The notes: generated by a model from the sequence alone, not told the origin. 23,666 nucleotides of DNA from a virus (IMGVR_UViG_3300044858_002743:1-23666), one strand, 5' to 3'; positions 7,679 to 14,258 are shown, counted from the stretch's first letter. Numbers and translations are program-made.

Positions 7679-7752
7679 GTGTAATGTAAGTTACACTATG
7701 CGGATATAACGCAACAAATACCCTAAAGGATCCGCCTCCTTTAGGGTTTTTT
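7679..7752 (+). ncRNA. candidate small RNA or attenuator leader
   Basis: No open frame. It holds a hairpin GTGTAA (7679-7684) / TTACAC (7691-7696), then a strong terminator hairpin at 7721-7746. The segment GCGGAT (7700-7705) is exactly complementary to ATCCGC (7730-7735) in and beside the terminator loop, so a pseudoknot or alternative fold is possible. It could be a free small RNA or an attenuator controlling the methyltransferase gene at 7767. Confidence 0.4.
7721..7752 (+). terminator. strong rho-independent terminator
   Basis: Perfect 10-bp stem CCCTAAAGGA (7721-7730) / TCCTTTAGGG (7737-7746), 6-nt loop, followed by six T. It ends the lysozyme operon and/or the small RNA. Confidence 0.92.
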
Positions 7753-7766
7753 GTTTAAGGGGTAAA

Positions 7767-8399
7767 ATGGACTCGTATTTAAGCAGATGGACAGAAGATT
7801 CTGACTTTGTAAAACTTCATAATGATTTTAATTTAATATGTAACATAAATAATGAAATGGATAACGCTTTATATGCAAGAATTTATATTCTTAGACAACT
7901 TGCAAAGCAACAGTCTATAGCAAATCCACATCTAGATTTTGCTGAATGTGGTGTTTATGCTGGAATGACAATGTTCTTTACAGCAGAGTTTTGCAACAAA
8001 AAGTTTCTTGGTGTAGACTCCTGGGAAGGGGTTTCAGAGCCAGGGGAATTTGATACAGACTACTTTAAAAAAATAAAGCTAAAATCTGAAATGGCATGGG
8101 CTAAAAATAACCTATCAAGGTACGATAATGTTTCCTTAAAAAAGGGGTGGATCCCAGAAGTGTTTAACGATATTCCCGATAGCCAATATTCCTTTGTCCA
8201 TATAGACGTAGACCTATACGAGCCTACAAAAAATTCAATTGAATACTTTTGGCCTCTTATAGTAGAAGGTGGCGTATTAATATGTGACGACTACGGATCA
8301 TACAAAACAACTGGTGCTAGAAAAGCAGTAAACGACCTATTTGAAAAGCATGATATTCTAGAGCTGCCAACTGGGCAAGCTATCGTATGGAAGAAATGA
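7767..8399 (+). CDS. TylF/MycF-like O-methyltransferase (210 aa)
   Basis: SAM-dependent, metal-dependent sugar O-methyltransferase family (macrocin O-methyltransferase, TylF). Visible: SAM-site FAECGVYAG at 58-66, GVDSWEG at 82-88, HIDVDLYEPT at 145-154 and CDDYG at 173-177. The metal-binding triad Asp147, Asp174, Asp175 has the same 27/28 spacing as MycF D191, D218, D219. ATG 7767 has AAGGGG upstream. With the nearby oxygenases and glycosyltransferase it probably modifies a sugar on the virion or host surface; the substrate cannot be read from sequence. Confidence 0.87.
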   Translation: MDSYLSRWTEDSDFVKLHNDFNLICNINNEMDNALYARIYILRQLAKQQSIANPHLDFAECGVYAGMTMFFTAEFCNKKFLGVDSWEGVSEPGEFDTDYFKKIKLKSEMAWAKNNLSRYDNVSLKKGWIPEVFNDIPDSQYSFVHIDVDLYEPTKNSIEYFWPLIVEGGVLICDDYGSYKTTGARKAVNDLFEKHDILELPTGQAIVWKK

Positions 8400-8405
8400 T
8401 ACAAT
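8397..8405 (+). promoter_or_regulatory. extended -10 for leaderless oxygenase gene
   Basis: TGA-TACAAT (8397-8405) lies exactly 6 nt before ATG 8412, so transcription would start at the A of the ATG. There is no ribosome site ahead of the gene. The same -10/N6/ATG layout occurs at 12459 on the other strand. Confidence 0.6.
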
Positions 8406-8411
8406 AAGATT

Positions 8412-9086
8412 ATGAACGCATGGCTAAAAAAAGAATTTGAAGAAAGCGGATACGCTGTAGAATGCCCTATTGAAGGTCTACTGCTTGTTAAAGACTTTAT
8501 AACTCAAGAAGAGGTTAAAGAGTATGAAAAGATAATTGCAAATGCTACGGAAGAAGATTGGGACAAGTGGTATACAGATCAGCTAAAAATTTTTACTAGA
8601 GCTAAGTTTGGAAGAGAAGATGTAGAAAACTTAGTAAAAGAAGGACTATATGAAGTAACTACAAACTGGCATGACAAGAATCTGTCTTTTGTTAATGCTG
8701 AAATACATAGAAGAGTTGATGCTAGATTTAATGAAATCTTAAAAAAATCTGGATCAGACCTAGTGTTAAGTGGATTTTATTTTATACAAAGGATGTACGA
8801 CGGGGTTGAACTAAAGTCGCACCATGATCAAAACACTGATGAGGCTATTATTCATGCTGCTGTTATATACATTAATGATGACTACAACGACGGAGAAATA
8901 TTTTGGGCCAATAAAGATTTCCAGATTAAACCTAAATCTGGAGAAATGTTAATCTTTGGTGGAGATCCAGAATGGGAGCATGGAGTTAGGTTTGTAACAA
9001 AAGGACCTATGCGATACGTTTTGCCAGCTTTTATAAAAATTCCAAACTTTTATAACAAAGAAATGGGATACCAGCCTAAAGGTTAA
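8412..9086 (+). CDS. 2OG-Fe(II) oxygenase, prolyl-4-hydroxylase-like (224 aa)
   Basis: Dioxygenase of the 2-oxoglutarate/Fe(II) superfamily. The facial triad is readable: His137-x-Asp139 in SHHDQ and distal His190 in EHGVRF, with Arg201 eleven residues later for 2-oxoglutarate. The double-stranded beta-helix core spans ~120-212 (AAVIYINDDYNDGEIFW, KSGEMLIFGG). A second, divergent copy is encoded at 10950-11519. Its stop overlaps the stop of the convergent gene at 9083. Substrate unknown; phage proteins of this type may hydroxylate protein or sugar. Confidence 0.88.
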   Translation: MNAWLKKEFEESGYAVECPIEGLLLVKDFITQEEVKEYEKIIANATEEDWDKWYTDQLKIFTRAKFGREDVENLVKEGLYEVTTNWHDKNLSFVNAEIHRRVDARFNEILKKSGSDLVLSGFYFIQRMYDGVELKSHHDQNTDEAIIHAAVIYINDDYNDGEIFWANKDFQIKPKSGEMLIFGGDPEWEHGVRFVTKGPMRYVLPAFIKIPNFYNKEMGYQPKG

Positions 9087-9613
9087 GCTGCACCTAAATT
9101 AATAAACAAGATAAGAGAATCTGATTCCCCGCTGTTTGATATAATTTCTTCTTTTTCATTAGAAAAAACAAAGTAATTTTCTTTTTCAGATAAAGGGGTT
9201 TCAATCTTGTCTGTTTTAAAAGTTCCTTTAAGGACAATTGCTACGTGGTACATCTTCTTAAAATCATCATGTGGATTTAAACTTGCAGAATGAGTGTATT
9301 CAAACTCTTCTGCATTTGAGTAAGATAATGTGTAAAAGTTAATTATTAAAGGTCTAACGGAATCTTCAATCTCAAAAGTGCTGGAAATAAGATTTCGCCA
9401 GTCTTTAAAAATTTGTCTAACAGGAATTCTGTTATATTCATAATCTGTTTTTGAAACAGCACCGTCGACTGTAACAGTTTTTTCTGAATCTGTTGCAGCA
9501 TCTAGCCAATTCTTTATTGTCTCTAGATCTTCATCTGTTACTGGAAACGATCCTTTACTTCCAAGAGGAAACTTAGGCTCCTCCGCAAAAGTTACATCAT
9601 CTAATATTCCCAT
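9083..9613 (-). CDS. protein of unknown function, possible cupin-like fold (176 aa)
   Basis: ATG 9613 overlaps the upstream TAA by one base (TAATG) and has GGAAGG nearby; an in-frame start at 9631 would lie inside the upstream gene and is less likely. The N-terminus begins MGILDDVTFAEEPKFP. The second half is beta-rich with SLNPHDDFKKMYHVAIVLKG, a His-x-Asp followed by repeated strands, which hints at a jelly-roll/cupin or oxygenase-like fold. A third metal ligand is not obvious. Function unknown. Confidence 0.65.
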   Translation of the reverse strand: MGILDDVTFAEEPKFPLGSKGSFPVTDEDLETIKNWLDAATDSEKTVTVDGAVSKTDYEYNRIPVRQIFKDWRNLISSTFEIEDSVRPLIINFYTLSYSNAEEFEYTHSASLNPHDDFKKMYHVAIVLKGTFKTDKIETPLSEKENYFVFSNEKEEIISNSGESDSLILFINLGAA

Positions 9614-9876
9614 TATTCTACTTCCTTCCACTTATTAAAAGATTCAATGTCTTGCTCTGTTCCGAAGTTAAGTACTAGGTACTCCTGCTCTTCTGACTGA
9701 TCGATTGTGCTTTCTTCTTGCCACTTAATGGTAAGTGCGCCATCCTTAACAACGGATTTAACTTCATCGTCTGAAAGATCTGCATTTTCCTTCTTAAACT
9801 CTTCTATTAGAAAAGCATCAAACTTTCTCCAGATAAGGATGATTGCATCATCTTCTAGCGTCTTAAAAAAATCCAT
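9613..9876 (-). CDS. acidic protein of unknown function (87 aa)
   Basis: ATG 9876 with a strong AAAGGAGA. Rich in Asp/Glu with alternating helices (FDAFLIEEFKKENADLSDDE). It is the first gene of a two-gene coupled operon with 9083-9613. No recognised domain. Confidence 0.65.
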   Translation of the reverse strand: MDFFKTLEDDAIILIWRKFDAFLIEEFKKENADLSDDEVKSVVKDGALTIKWQEESTIDQSEEQEYLVLNFGTEQDIESFNKWKEVE

Positions 9877-9910
9877 TTTACATCTCCTTTAATTTATTAA
9901 GAATAGGTCT

Positions 9911-9916
9911 ATTATA
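9911..9916 (-). promoter_or_regulatory. -10 box for the 9876 operon
   Basis: A perfect TATAAT on the minus strand (9916-9911), 35 bp before ATG 9876. No clear -35 and no WTGTCA element is visible. Confidence 0.5.
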
Positions 9917-9973
9917 CCCTAATTACTGCATGAACACGAAGTGAAAAAAGTGCGGCGAAAAGTGAGCCGAAAA

Positions 9974-10153
9974 TTAGAGACCATCATTTTCACTTTCCTG
10001 TATTTTCCTCAACTTCTCTATATATGCCAGGGTTTCTTCCTGAGATGGCCCTTTTATGTATTCCTCAACAGGTACACCTGCCCATAGAATAAAAAGGAGG
10101 GCAGAAAGAGGAACATCATAAGCTAGCATATAGGTATTATACTCCATAATCAT
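9974..10153 (-). CDS. small unknown protein with hydrophobic N-terminus (59 aa)
   Basis: The frame extends back into tRNA-Ile, so a start at ATG 10153 or ATG 10147 is chosen. Residues ~10-24 are hydrophobic (YDVPLSALLFILWAG) and the rest is charged helix (YIEKLRKIQESE). Possibly a small membrane-associated protein. No clear ribosome site; could be translated weakly. Confidence 0.5.
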   Translation of the reverse strand: MIMEYNTYMLAYDVPLSALLFILWAGVPVEEYIKGPSQEETLAYIEKLRKIQESENDGL

Positions 10154-10162
10154 TAAACAAAG

Positions 10163-10237
10163 TAGGCCCATTGGGATTTGAACCCAAAGTCGCTTGTATA
10201 TAAGACAAGTGCTTTAACCAGATTAAGCTATAGGCCC
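10163..10237 (-). tRNA. tRNA-Ile(UAU)
   Basis: Complete cloverleaf read on the minus strand: acceptor GGGCCTA/TGGGCCT (two G-U pairs), D-stem GCTT/AAGC, anticodon stem CTTGT/ACAAG with loop CTTATAT giving anticodon TAT, T-arm TTGGG-TTCAAAT-CCCAA, discriminator A. No CCA is encoded. It reads AUA, rare in many GC-rich actinobacteria but common in this AT-rich genome. Confidence 0.9.
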
Positions 10238-10242
10238 TTATA

Positions 10243-10320
10243 TTAGCCTATTATCTGTATGAGTATACCAAGGATAAAAGTAATGATAGCTACTATGGCT
10301 ATTTGGCAAAGAAGTTTCAC
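10243..10320 (-). CDS. 25-residue membrane micropeptide
   Basis: GTG 10320 overlaps the TGA of the FkbM-like gene (GTGA), a classic coupled start. The peptide is almost entirely one transmembrane helix (KLLCQIAIVAIITFILGILI). It ends just before tRNA-Ile. Could be a real micropeptide or a chance frame; the overlap and clean hydrophobic profile favour a gene. Confidence 0.45.
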   Translation of the reverse strand: MKLLCQIAIVAIITFILGILIQIIG

Positions 10321-10949
10321 TGTTCTACCCCCGTTTTTTCTTTATCGAATAAGTCACTATGATTAATGTTCTTATTGAAAAAATCTTTATAATTCTTTAA
10401 TGGTACAGATCTTGGATCAACCCACCAATCCTCATATGCTATACCGTTAAATATAACATTTTCTACAACTAGGACATAGCCTAGATTTGATAGTATATCC
10501 TGAGAACCCTTTTGAATATATTCTTTATGCCAACCATCTTGATATCCATTGTGCTCATAGGTTATAGTTGAAAATCTGTATTTTGCTAAAGGCATATTTT
10601 GCAGTGCCTCAAATGTTGAAAATGCTGGATGCAGATCCATTTGCAAATAATCCATGGTTAATGGATAGTTATTTTCTACAAAATATTTTTCATAATCAAA
10701 GAACCTGGCATCTTCTTGCAAAGTCTTATTTCTTCTAAATATATTATATTCTTTTGCTCTAGATGGATCATTTTCAAAAGATAAGCCTTTCCAGTTATAT
10801 CTACTTTCTAGCAAATATGTGTTGCTGTTCTTTTTTGCCCATCCACCACCTAATTCTACATAGGTACCGTTCATTTTTTCCTCTAGAACATTTAAAACAA
10901 ATGACTCCTGGCTTGCTTGGCTATTGCTACCTTTAATAAGTTTTGGCAT
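10317..10949 (-). CDS. FkbM-like SAM methyltransferase (210 aa)
   Basis: Residues ~30-60 give the SAM-binding Rossmann motif in the form used by FkbM-type enzymes: YVELGGGWAKKNSNTYLLE, then WKGLSFENDPSRAKEY. The acidic residue after the second strand (FEND) would bind the ribose. MDYLQMDLHP and STITYEHNGYQ are later conserved strands. ATG 10949 directly follows the stop of the upstream oxygenase, so the two are co-translated. Likely an O-methyltransferase acting on a glycan; substrate not determinable. Confidence 0.75.
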   Translation of the reverse strand: MPKLIKGSNSQASQESFVLNVLEEKMNGTYVELGGGWAKKNSNTYLLESRYNWKGLSFENDPSRAKEYNIFRRNKTLQEDARFFDYEKYFVENNYPLTMDYLQMDLHPAFSTFEALQNMPLAKYRFSTITYEHNGYQDGWHKEYIQKGSQDILSNLGYVLVVENVIFNGIAYEDWWVDPRSVPLKNYKDFFNKNINHSDLFDKEKTGVEQ

Positions 10950-11519
10950 TTACTTGACCACATTAACAAACCAAGATAGAACGTTAACCCTTGTTCCAGA
11001 TTTAACTTTTTCAACTTCATGTCTTGTGTTGTAACCTGGAAATAGTATTAGAGTTCCAGCTTTTGGCTTTATAGAAACTTTAGACTCTTCTCCCATTATT
11101 AAGTTTCCACCTTCATAATCATCATTAAGAAGCAAAGAGGACACATATGTTTTACTAACAAGTTCTTCTACTGGCTGGTATCTTTCTCGATCATCTTTAT
11201 GCGAATCTAATTGTGCACCTTCTCGCATCAAATTTGCATGAGATCTATTTAATAAAAATTCTCCATCTATAGAGTATGTATCTAAAAAGAAATTGCGAGA
11301 GTAGTGCAACATCTGATTAATTTTATTTAATGGATCAAACTCTAGCATAAATTCAGTTGACTGAAAAAATTCAGCATTCCCACCAAATGGGATATATCCC
11401 CAAGAGCTTCTTTCTGGATCCTGCAATTGATTTTTTATAAAATAATCAGATAGGTATTTGCAATATTCAGGATCAATAAAGTTTTCAATAGCATGATAAT
11501 CGTTATCTGCAATATACAT
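10950..11519 (-). CDS. 2OG-Fe(II) oxygenase, P4H-like (189 aa)
   Basis: Triad His107-x-Asp109 (DSHKDD) and His167 (TRHEVE), with Arg177 ten residues further for 2-oxoglutarate. The core strands (YVSSLLLNDDYEGGNLIMG, KPKAGTLILFPGY) match the prolyl-4-hydroxylase alpha-subunit-like family. It is the second such enzyme in 3 kb. It precedes the FkbM-like methyltransferase with a zero-gap junction. Confidence 0.88.
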   Translation of the reverse strand: MYIADNDYHAIENFIDPEYCKYLSDYFIKNQLQDPERSSWGYIPFGGNAEFFQSTEFMLEFDPLNKINQMLHYSRNFFLDTYSIDGEFLLNRSHANLMREGAQLDSHKDDRERYQPVEELVSKTYVSSLLLNDDYEGGNLIMGEESKVSIKPKAGTLILFPGYNTRHEVEKVKSGTRVNVLSWFVNVVK

Positions 11520-11571
11520 TTATCACCTATATTTCTTATATCTTTATTGGATTATCTGGGGATATTAGATT

Positions 11572-11706
11572 TTAGGAAAGCCCCCCTACCCCCCAAATTT
11601 TAACTTTTTGGAAAGATAGAGAAGCGTTCCTGAAATACCCACAGATAACATCTGGTACATATTGAGTTTCAGGGTAAGCCCCCACAAAGCAAACTAAGTG
11701 TATCAT
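11572..11706 (-). CDS. doubtful 44-aa reading frame in a G-rich gap
   Basis: An ATG at 11706 opens a 44-codon frame (MIHLVCFVGAYPETQYVPDV onward) filling most of the gap 11520-11729 between the oxygenase and glycosyltransferase genes. There is no ribosome site, and the end is made of a poly-G tract (GGGGGGTAGGGGGG on the minus strand), so it may be a gene remnant or noise. The gap also holds an inverted repeat CCTGAAA (11630-11636) / TTTCAGG (11667-11673). Confidence 0.25.
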   Translation of the reverse strand: MIHLVCFVGAYPETQYVPDVICGYFRNASLSFQKVKIWGVGGLS

Positions 11707-11729
11707 TTTGTTTTTATCAAAGTCAATAG

Positions 11730-12452
11730 CTAAATTAATAAATTTAATTCTTTCATTAATTCTTCGTATTTTACTTCTCTGCCAAAGTAGTCAACTAGAA
11801 TATTATCATAAAACTTATCCATATAATCTTTAGAATGAGATCCAGCAGTAAACTCTTTAATAATATGTTTATTTGCTTTTATCTCTTCACACCAACACCA
11901 ATGAGAATCTTTCCACCAATGAGGAAAAGGAGAGTTCTCTAGCTCCTTTAGCATATTTGACAATGCAGAGGCATTTGGCTTTGCTGCAAACATAGCGTTG
12001 TTATTGTATTTCTTATTTTCACAATTGTCGATAAATCCATGTACATAGCAAAAGATATCGTCTTCATCTTCCGTAACTATCATTTCGTATTTATCTGTAG
12101 CTAACTCTAGCATATAGTCAAGTGGTTGTATACATACAGAATCCATATCTACGTATACCCCGCCAAATTTATTTACTACGTAATATCTCCAAATATCAGC
12201 TTGATGCATTTTAAATGGCTTCATATGCCTTTCACACACTACCCTGCAGTATTTGCAAACAAGGTCGTTTCTAAAAAGTACATTGTAGAAATGATCGTGT
12301 TCCTTCATCATGTCCGCCCTATCTTTCGATGACATATATTTGTATTCCCAGCCAGGATTTAAATTTATCCATGTCCTTGTGTTTTTCTTTAGGTGTTCTG
12401 GAAGATCTTTGTATTCCCATTCGTGGGTTTGCCATATTATTTTAGGGATCAT
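11730..12452 (-). CDS. DXD glycosyltransferase, GT32/Gly_transf_sug-like (240 aa)
   Basis: Starts IPKIIWQTHE, the signature opening of OCH1/capsular glycosyltransferases with a DXD motif. The donor-site block ADIWRYYVVNKFGGVYVDMD runs from 85 to 104 with DXD at Asp102-Met-Asp104, which binds a metal and the nucleotide sugar. Later Trp/His-rich HWWKDSHWCWCEE probably shapes the acceptor site. It forms part of the glycan-modification cargo with methyltransferases and oxygenases. The start has a -10 box 6 nt upstream and no ribosome site, so the mRNA is probably leaderless. Confidence 0.88.
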   Translation of the reverse strand: MIPKIIWQTHEWEYKDLPEHLKKNTRTWINLNPGWEYKYMSSKDRADMMKEHDHFYNVLFRNDLVCKYCRVVCERHMKPFKMHQADIWRYYVVNKFGGVYVDMDSVCIQPLDYMLELATDKYEMIVTEDEDDIFCYVHGFIDNCENKKYNNNAMFAAKPNASALSNMLKELENSPFPHWWKDSHWCWCEEIKANKHIIKEFTAGSHSKDYMDKFYDNILVDYFGREVKYEELMKELNLLI

Positions 12453-12458
12453 GTCTCT

Positions 12459-12464
12459 ATTATA
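12459..12464 (-). promoter_or_regulatory. -10 box of a leaderless promoter
   Basis: Perfect TATAAT on the minus strand, exactly 6 nt before the ATG at 12452. The adjoining 12-bp palindrome CTAGTCGACTAG at 12478-12489 lies where a regulator of this promoter could bind. The rest of 12466-12600 has no gene. Confidence 0.6.
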
Positions 12465-12601
12465 CCCGCCATATATTCTAGTCGACTAGGATTTCAGATT
12501 TACAAAAATGTTAATATATTTTTTACATGTATGATACACACCCTGGACAAAACGGACATTTTGGATAGTGCGCCCATTATTCTTTCGGGCTTGAGCGTGA
12601 G

Positions 12602-12677
12602 TGTGATGAGCATCACAAAGATTTTTTTGCGACACGCCCGAGATTTGCCTTAATTTGTCAGTCCCCCATGCTATGCT
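12602..12677 (+). promoter_or_regulatory. P1: CRP-type site plus TGTCAG promoter
   Basis: Exact palindrome TGTGA-TGAGCA-TCACA at 12602-12617. Then TTGTCA at 12655-12660, 11 bp, and -10 TATGCT at 12672-12677 with extended -10 TGC. The offset from palindrome to TTGTCA is 53 bp. It drives the gene at 12711; the gap 12466-12710 is otherwise non-coding. Confidence 0.75.
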
Positions 12678-12710
12678 TAAGGTATAACAAAAACGAAAGG
12701 CAATAAATAA

Positions 12711-12881
12711 ATGAACACACTAGATAGAATTAGATTAGAACAACAAGAGCGAAACGCTATCGCTCACGAAAAGGCTATTGCTAAGTCACCTTGGATAAGG
12801 GAGAGCGTACAGGCTTTCCGTAACGCTACACCTGAGCAGTTAGCACAGGTCGAGGCTATCCGAGCCAAGCGAGGTATGTGA
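12711..12881 (+). CDS. small helical protein (56 aa)
   Basis: First gene of the plus-strand small-gene region, ATG after AACGAAAGG. Charged and helical (MNTLDRIRLEQQERNAIAHE), ending EQLAQVEAIRAKRGM. Its last bases ATGTGA are also the left arm of the next CRP-type site. No domain recognised. Confidence 0.65.
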   Translation: MNTLDRIRLEQQERNAIAHEKAIAKSPWIRESVQAFRNATPEQLAQVEAIRAKRGM

Positions 12882-12942
12882 CACACCTCACAGCGACACG
12901 CTAGGCTAACCTCCCCAATTTGTCAGACCCCCATGCTACACT
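12877..12942 (+). promoter_or_regulatory. P2: CRP-type site plus TGTCAG promoter
   Basis: Exact TGTGA-CACACC-TCACA at 12877-12892, overlapping the stop of the upstream gene. TTGTCA 12920-12925, 11 bp, TACACT 12937-12942 with TGC before it. Offset 43 bp, one helical turn shorter than at P1. Confidence 0.75.
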
Positions 12943-12973
12943 TACAACATAACAACAACGAAAGGTCAGAATA

Positions 12974-13087
12974 ATGACACTAGATGAATACAAGAAAATG
13001 GTAGAGGCGCAACGCCTTGCCTCCCTATCAATCGCCCTAGAGGCACTCCGTAAGTCAGAGTCTATTGCTAAGGAGATGAATAAATAA
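12974..13087 (+). CDS. small helical protein (37 aa)
   Basis: MTLDEYKKMVEAQRLASLSI then ALEALRKSESIAKEMNK. ATG after AACGAAAGG; stop and next start overlap as TAATG. A single charged helix; unknown function. Confidence 0.6.
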   Translation: MTLDEYKKMVEAQRLASLSIALEALRKSESIAKEMNK

Positions 13088-13269
13088 TGTCATACGCATA
13101 CTCATACGAAACTAATAGCGTGTCTAAGTGGGATACTATCCAATCAGATGTCGCAGATGCATACGCATACCTTGATGAGGTAGATGAGGAACAACCTCCA
13201 CTAGATGACTTTAATGATGAAGATGATGAAGAACTAGCAAAACTATACCAACTAACATGGGAGAACTAA
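13087..13269 (+). CDS. very acidic small protein (60 aa)
   Basis: Starts in the TAATG overlap. Tyr-rich N-terminus (MSYAYSYETNSVSKWDTIQS), then an Asp/Glu-dense C-terminal half (DDFNDEDDEELAKLYQL). Acidic phage micro-proteins can act as DNA mimics or inhibitors, but nothing here proves that. Confidence 0.65.
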   Translation: MSYAYSYETNSVSKWDTIQSDVADAYAYLDEVDEEQPPLDDFNDEDDEELAKLYQLTWEN

Positions 13270-13271
13270 TA

Positions 13272-13439
13272 ATGACTATCACTTACTCAATTTGGCAAGG
13301 CTCTAAACTAATCTCTATTGACAATGTAGCGCATGAGGCTAAGGCTATTGACCATGTAATACAATCGCTCAACGATAGCGAATTAGGCAAGGTTAAAAAG
13401 TTTACCGCTAATGTAATGGACATAAAGGTAACAGCATGA
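13272..13439 (+). CDS. small protein of unknown function (55 aa)
   Basis: Begins at ATG 13272 (MTITYSIWQGSKLISIDNVA), just after the upstream stop, with GGGAG 10 nt before; the in-frame ATG at 13257 lies inside the upstream gene. Ends by overlapping the next ATG (ATGA). No domain recognised. Confidence 0.6.
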   Translation: MTITYSIWQGSKLISIDNVAHEAKAIDHVIQSLNDSELGKVKKFTANVMDIKVTA

Positions 13440-13558
13440 ATAGACTACTTACTACACTAGTACAGTTATCCCTTGCCCTCCCCGCCCTATACATGGCTAG
13501 GATCGTATGGCATGACTTTAAAGCAGAGATGAGAGAGATGTGGCAAGAGTCACACTAG
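13436..13558 (+). CDS. 40-residue single-pass membrane peptide
   Basis: ATGA overlap with the upstream gene. Residues 4-20 are hydrophobic (LLTTLVQLSLALPALYM), followed by a charged tail (WHDFKAEMREMWQESH). Last gene of its operon, followed by the DnaA-box element. Confidence 0.6.
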   Translation: MNRLLTTLVQLSLALPALYMARIVWHDFKAEMREMWQESH

Positions 13559-13590
13559 CCTAACGGCGTGTCGGCTTGACAATGTCAAGC

Positions 13591-13657
13591 TGGCCCGCAA
13601 GTACTTGCGGGAGTTATCCACAGGGTTACGGGCCTCTGTGGAAAACCCCTGGATTTA
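13591..13657 (+). repeat. intergenic hairpin element A with DnaA box
   Basis: 18-bp palindrome CCCGCAAGTACTTGCGGG (13594-13611), TTATCCACA (13614-13622), TTACG core (13626-13630), near-inverse TGTGGAAAA (13637-13645), then CCCTGGATTT. An additional palindrome CTTGACAATGTCAAG lies at 13575-13589. One of seven such elements; see findings. Confidence 0.75.
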
Positions 13658-13744
13658 TGTGAGATTTATCACATTGGCTGAGCGTCTCACATCTTGGAAT
13701 TACTGGCTAGTAAGTAGAGAAATGTCAGACCCCCATGCTACAAT
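13658..13744 (+). promoter_or_regulatory. P3: CRP-type site plus TGTCAG promoter
   Basis: Exact TGTGA-GATTTA-TCACA at 13658-13673. ATGTCA 13722-13727, 11 bp, TACAAT 13739-13744 with TGC. Offset 64 bp. Between them lies a 20-bp block (13694-13713) shared exactly with the P4 region. Confidence 0.75.
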
Positions 13745-13776
13745 TCCACTATAACGAAAAAGAAAGGTGGTCTCAA

Positions 13777-13962
13777 ATGACTACACTAACAAATACACAT
13801 ACACATACTCCACACATGGAGAGCGTATCTACTACCTATGGCATGGGCGTAGATGTCGAATACACTTTCTGCGAAACATGCGAGCAGAACATAGATAGAG
13901 TTTATTTCTATGATGACTATGACCGCTTACCATTTTATACCGATTGGAGTTTAACTAAATGA
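13777..13962 (+). CDS. small CxxC protein (61 aa)
   Basis: ATG 13777 follows GAAAGG; the longer in-frame start at 13735 lies upstream of the promoter -10 and is rejected. His/Thr-rich start (MTTLTNTHTHTPHME), then VEYTFCETCEQNIDRVYFYDD with one CxxC. Possibly binds zinc with the His residues. Ends in an ATGA overlap. Confidence 0.65.
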   Translation: MTTLTNTHTHTPHMESVSTTYGMGVDVEYTFCETCEQNIDRVYFYDDYDRLPFYTDWSLTK

Positions 13963-14120
13963 AAAGTAATTTTGAGGTAACGCAAGAAATAACCGACCTT
14001 GCTAAAAAGCACTATGGCGAAATGGATTTAGCCTTTAAGTGGGGTTGTGCTCAAGCACTTCTTTCTACTAAACAATTAGAGATTATTCTAGGAATACTAA
14101 AAGATAAGGAAAATAACTAA
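13959..14120 (+). CDS. small helical protein (53 aa)
   Basis: Coupled start (ATGA). MKSNFEVTQEITDLAKKHYG, then WGCAQALLSTKQLEIILGIL: two amphipathic helices. Stop directly abuts the next ATG (TAAATG). Unknown function. Confidence 0.6.
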   Translation: MKSNFEVTQEITDLAKKHYGEMDLAFKWGCAQALLSTKQLEIILGILKDKENN

Positions 14121-14258
14121 ATGCCAATTTTTAATTTTGAGTTATTTGTAGATGTAGAAGCAGATGATTTTGAGTCTGCTTATTCATGGCTAAAGGCTAT
14201 GCCACTTGAGAGACAATTAGACTTTCATGTAATTGATTACCGACAAATGGAGGAATAA
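14121..14258 (+). CDS. small acidic protein (45 aa)
   Basis: ATG right after the upstream TAA. MPIFNFELFVDVEADDFESA reads as a short beta-strand plus helix, and the end is RQMEE. Unknown function. Confidence 0.55.
   Translation: MPIFNFELFVDVEADDFESAYSWLKAMPLERQLDFHVIDYRQMEE

Noticed and set aside
12126-12653. Plus-strand frames opposite the glycosyltransferase and in the spacer
   Set aside because: No ribosome sites, and they cross the glycosyltransferase catalytic region or the P1 regulatory sequence.
13575-13589. CTTGACAATGTCAAG palindrome as an L5-type stoperator
   Set aside because: L5 stoperators are asymmetric (GGTGG-TGTCAAG type). The palindrome occurs only once intact, and the flanking GGTGG part is absent.
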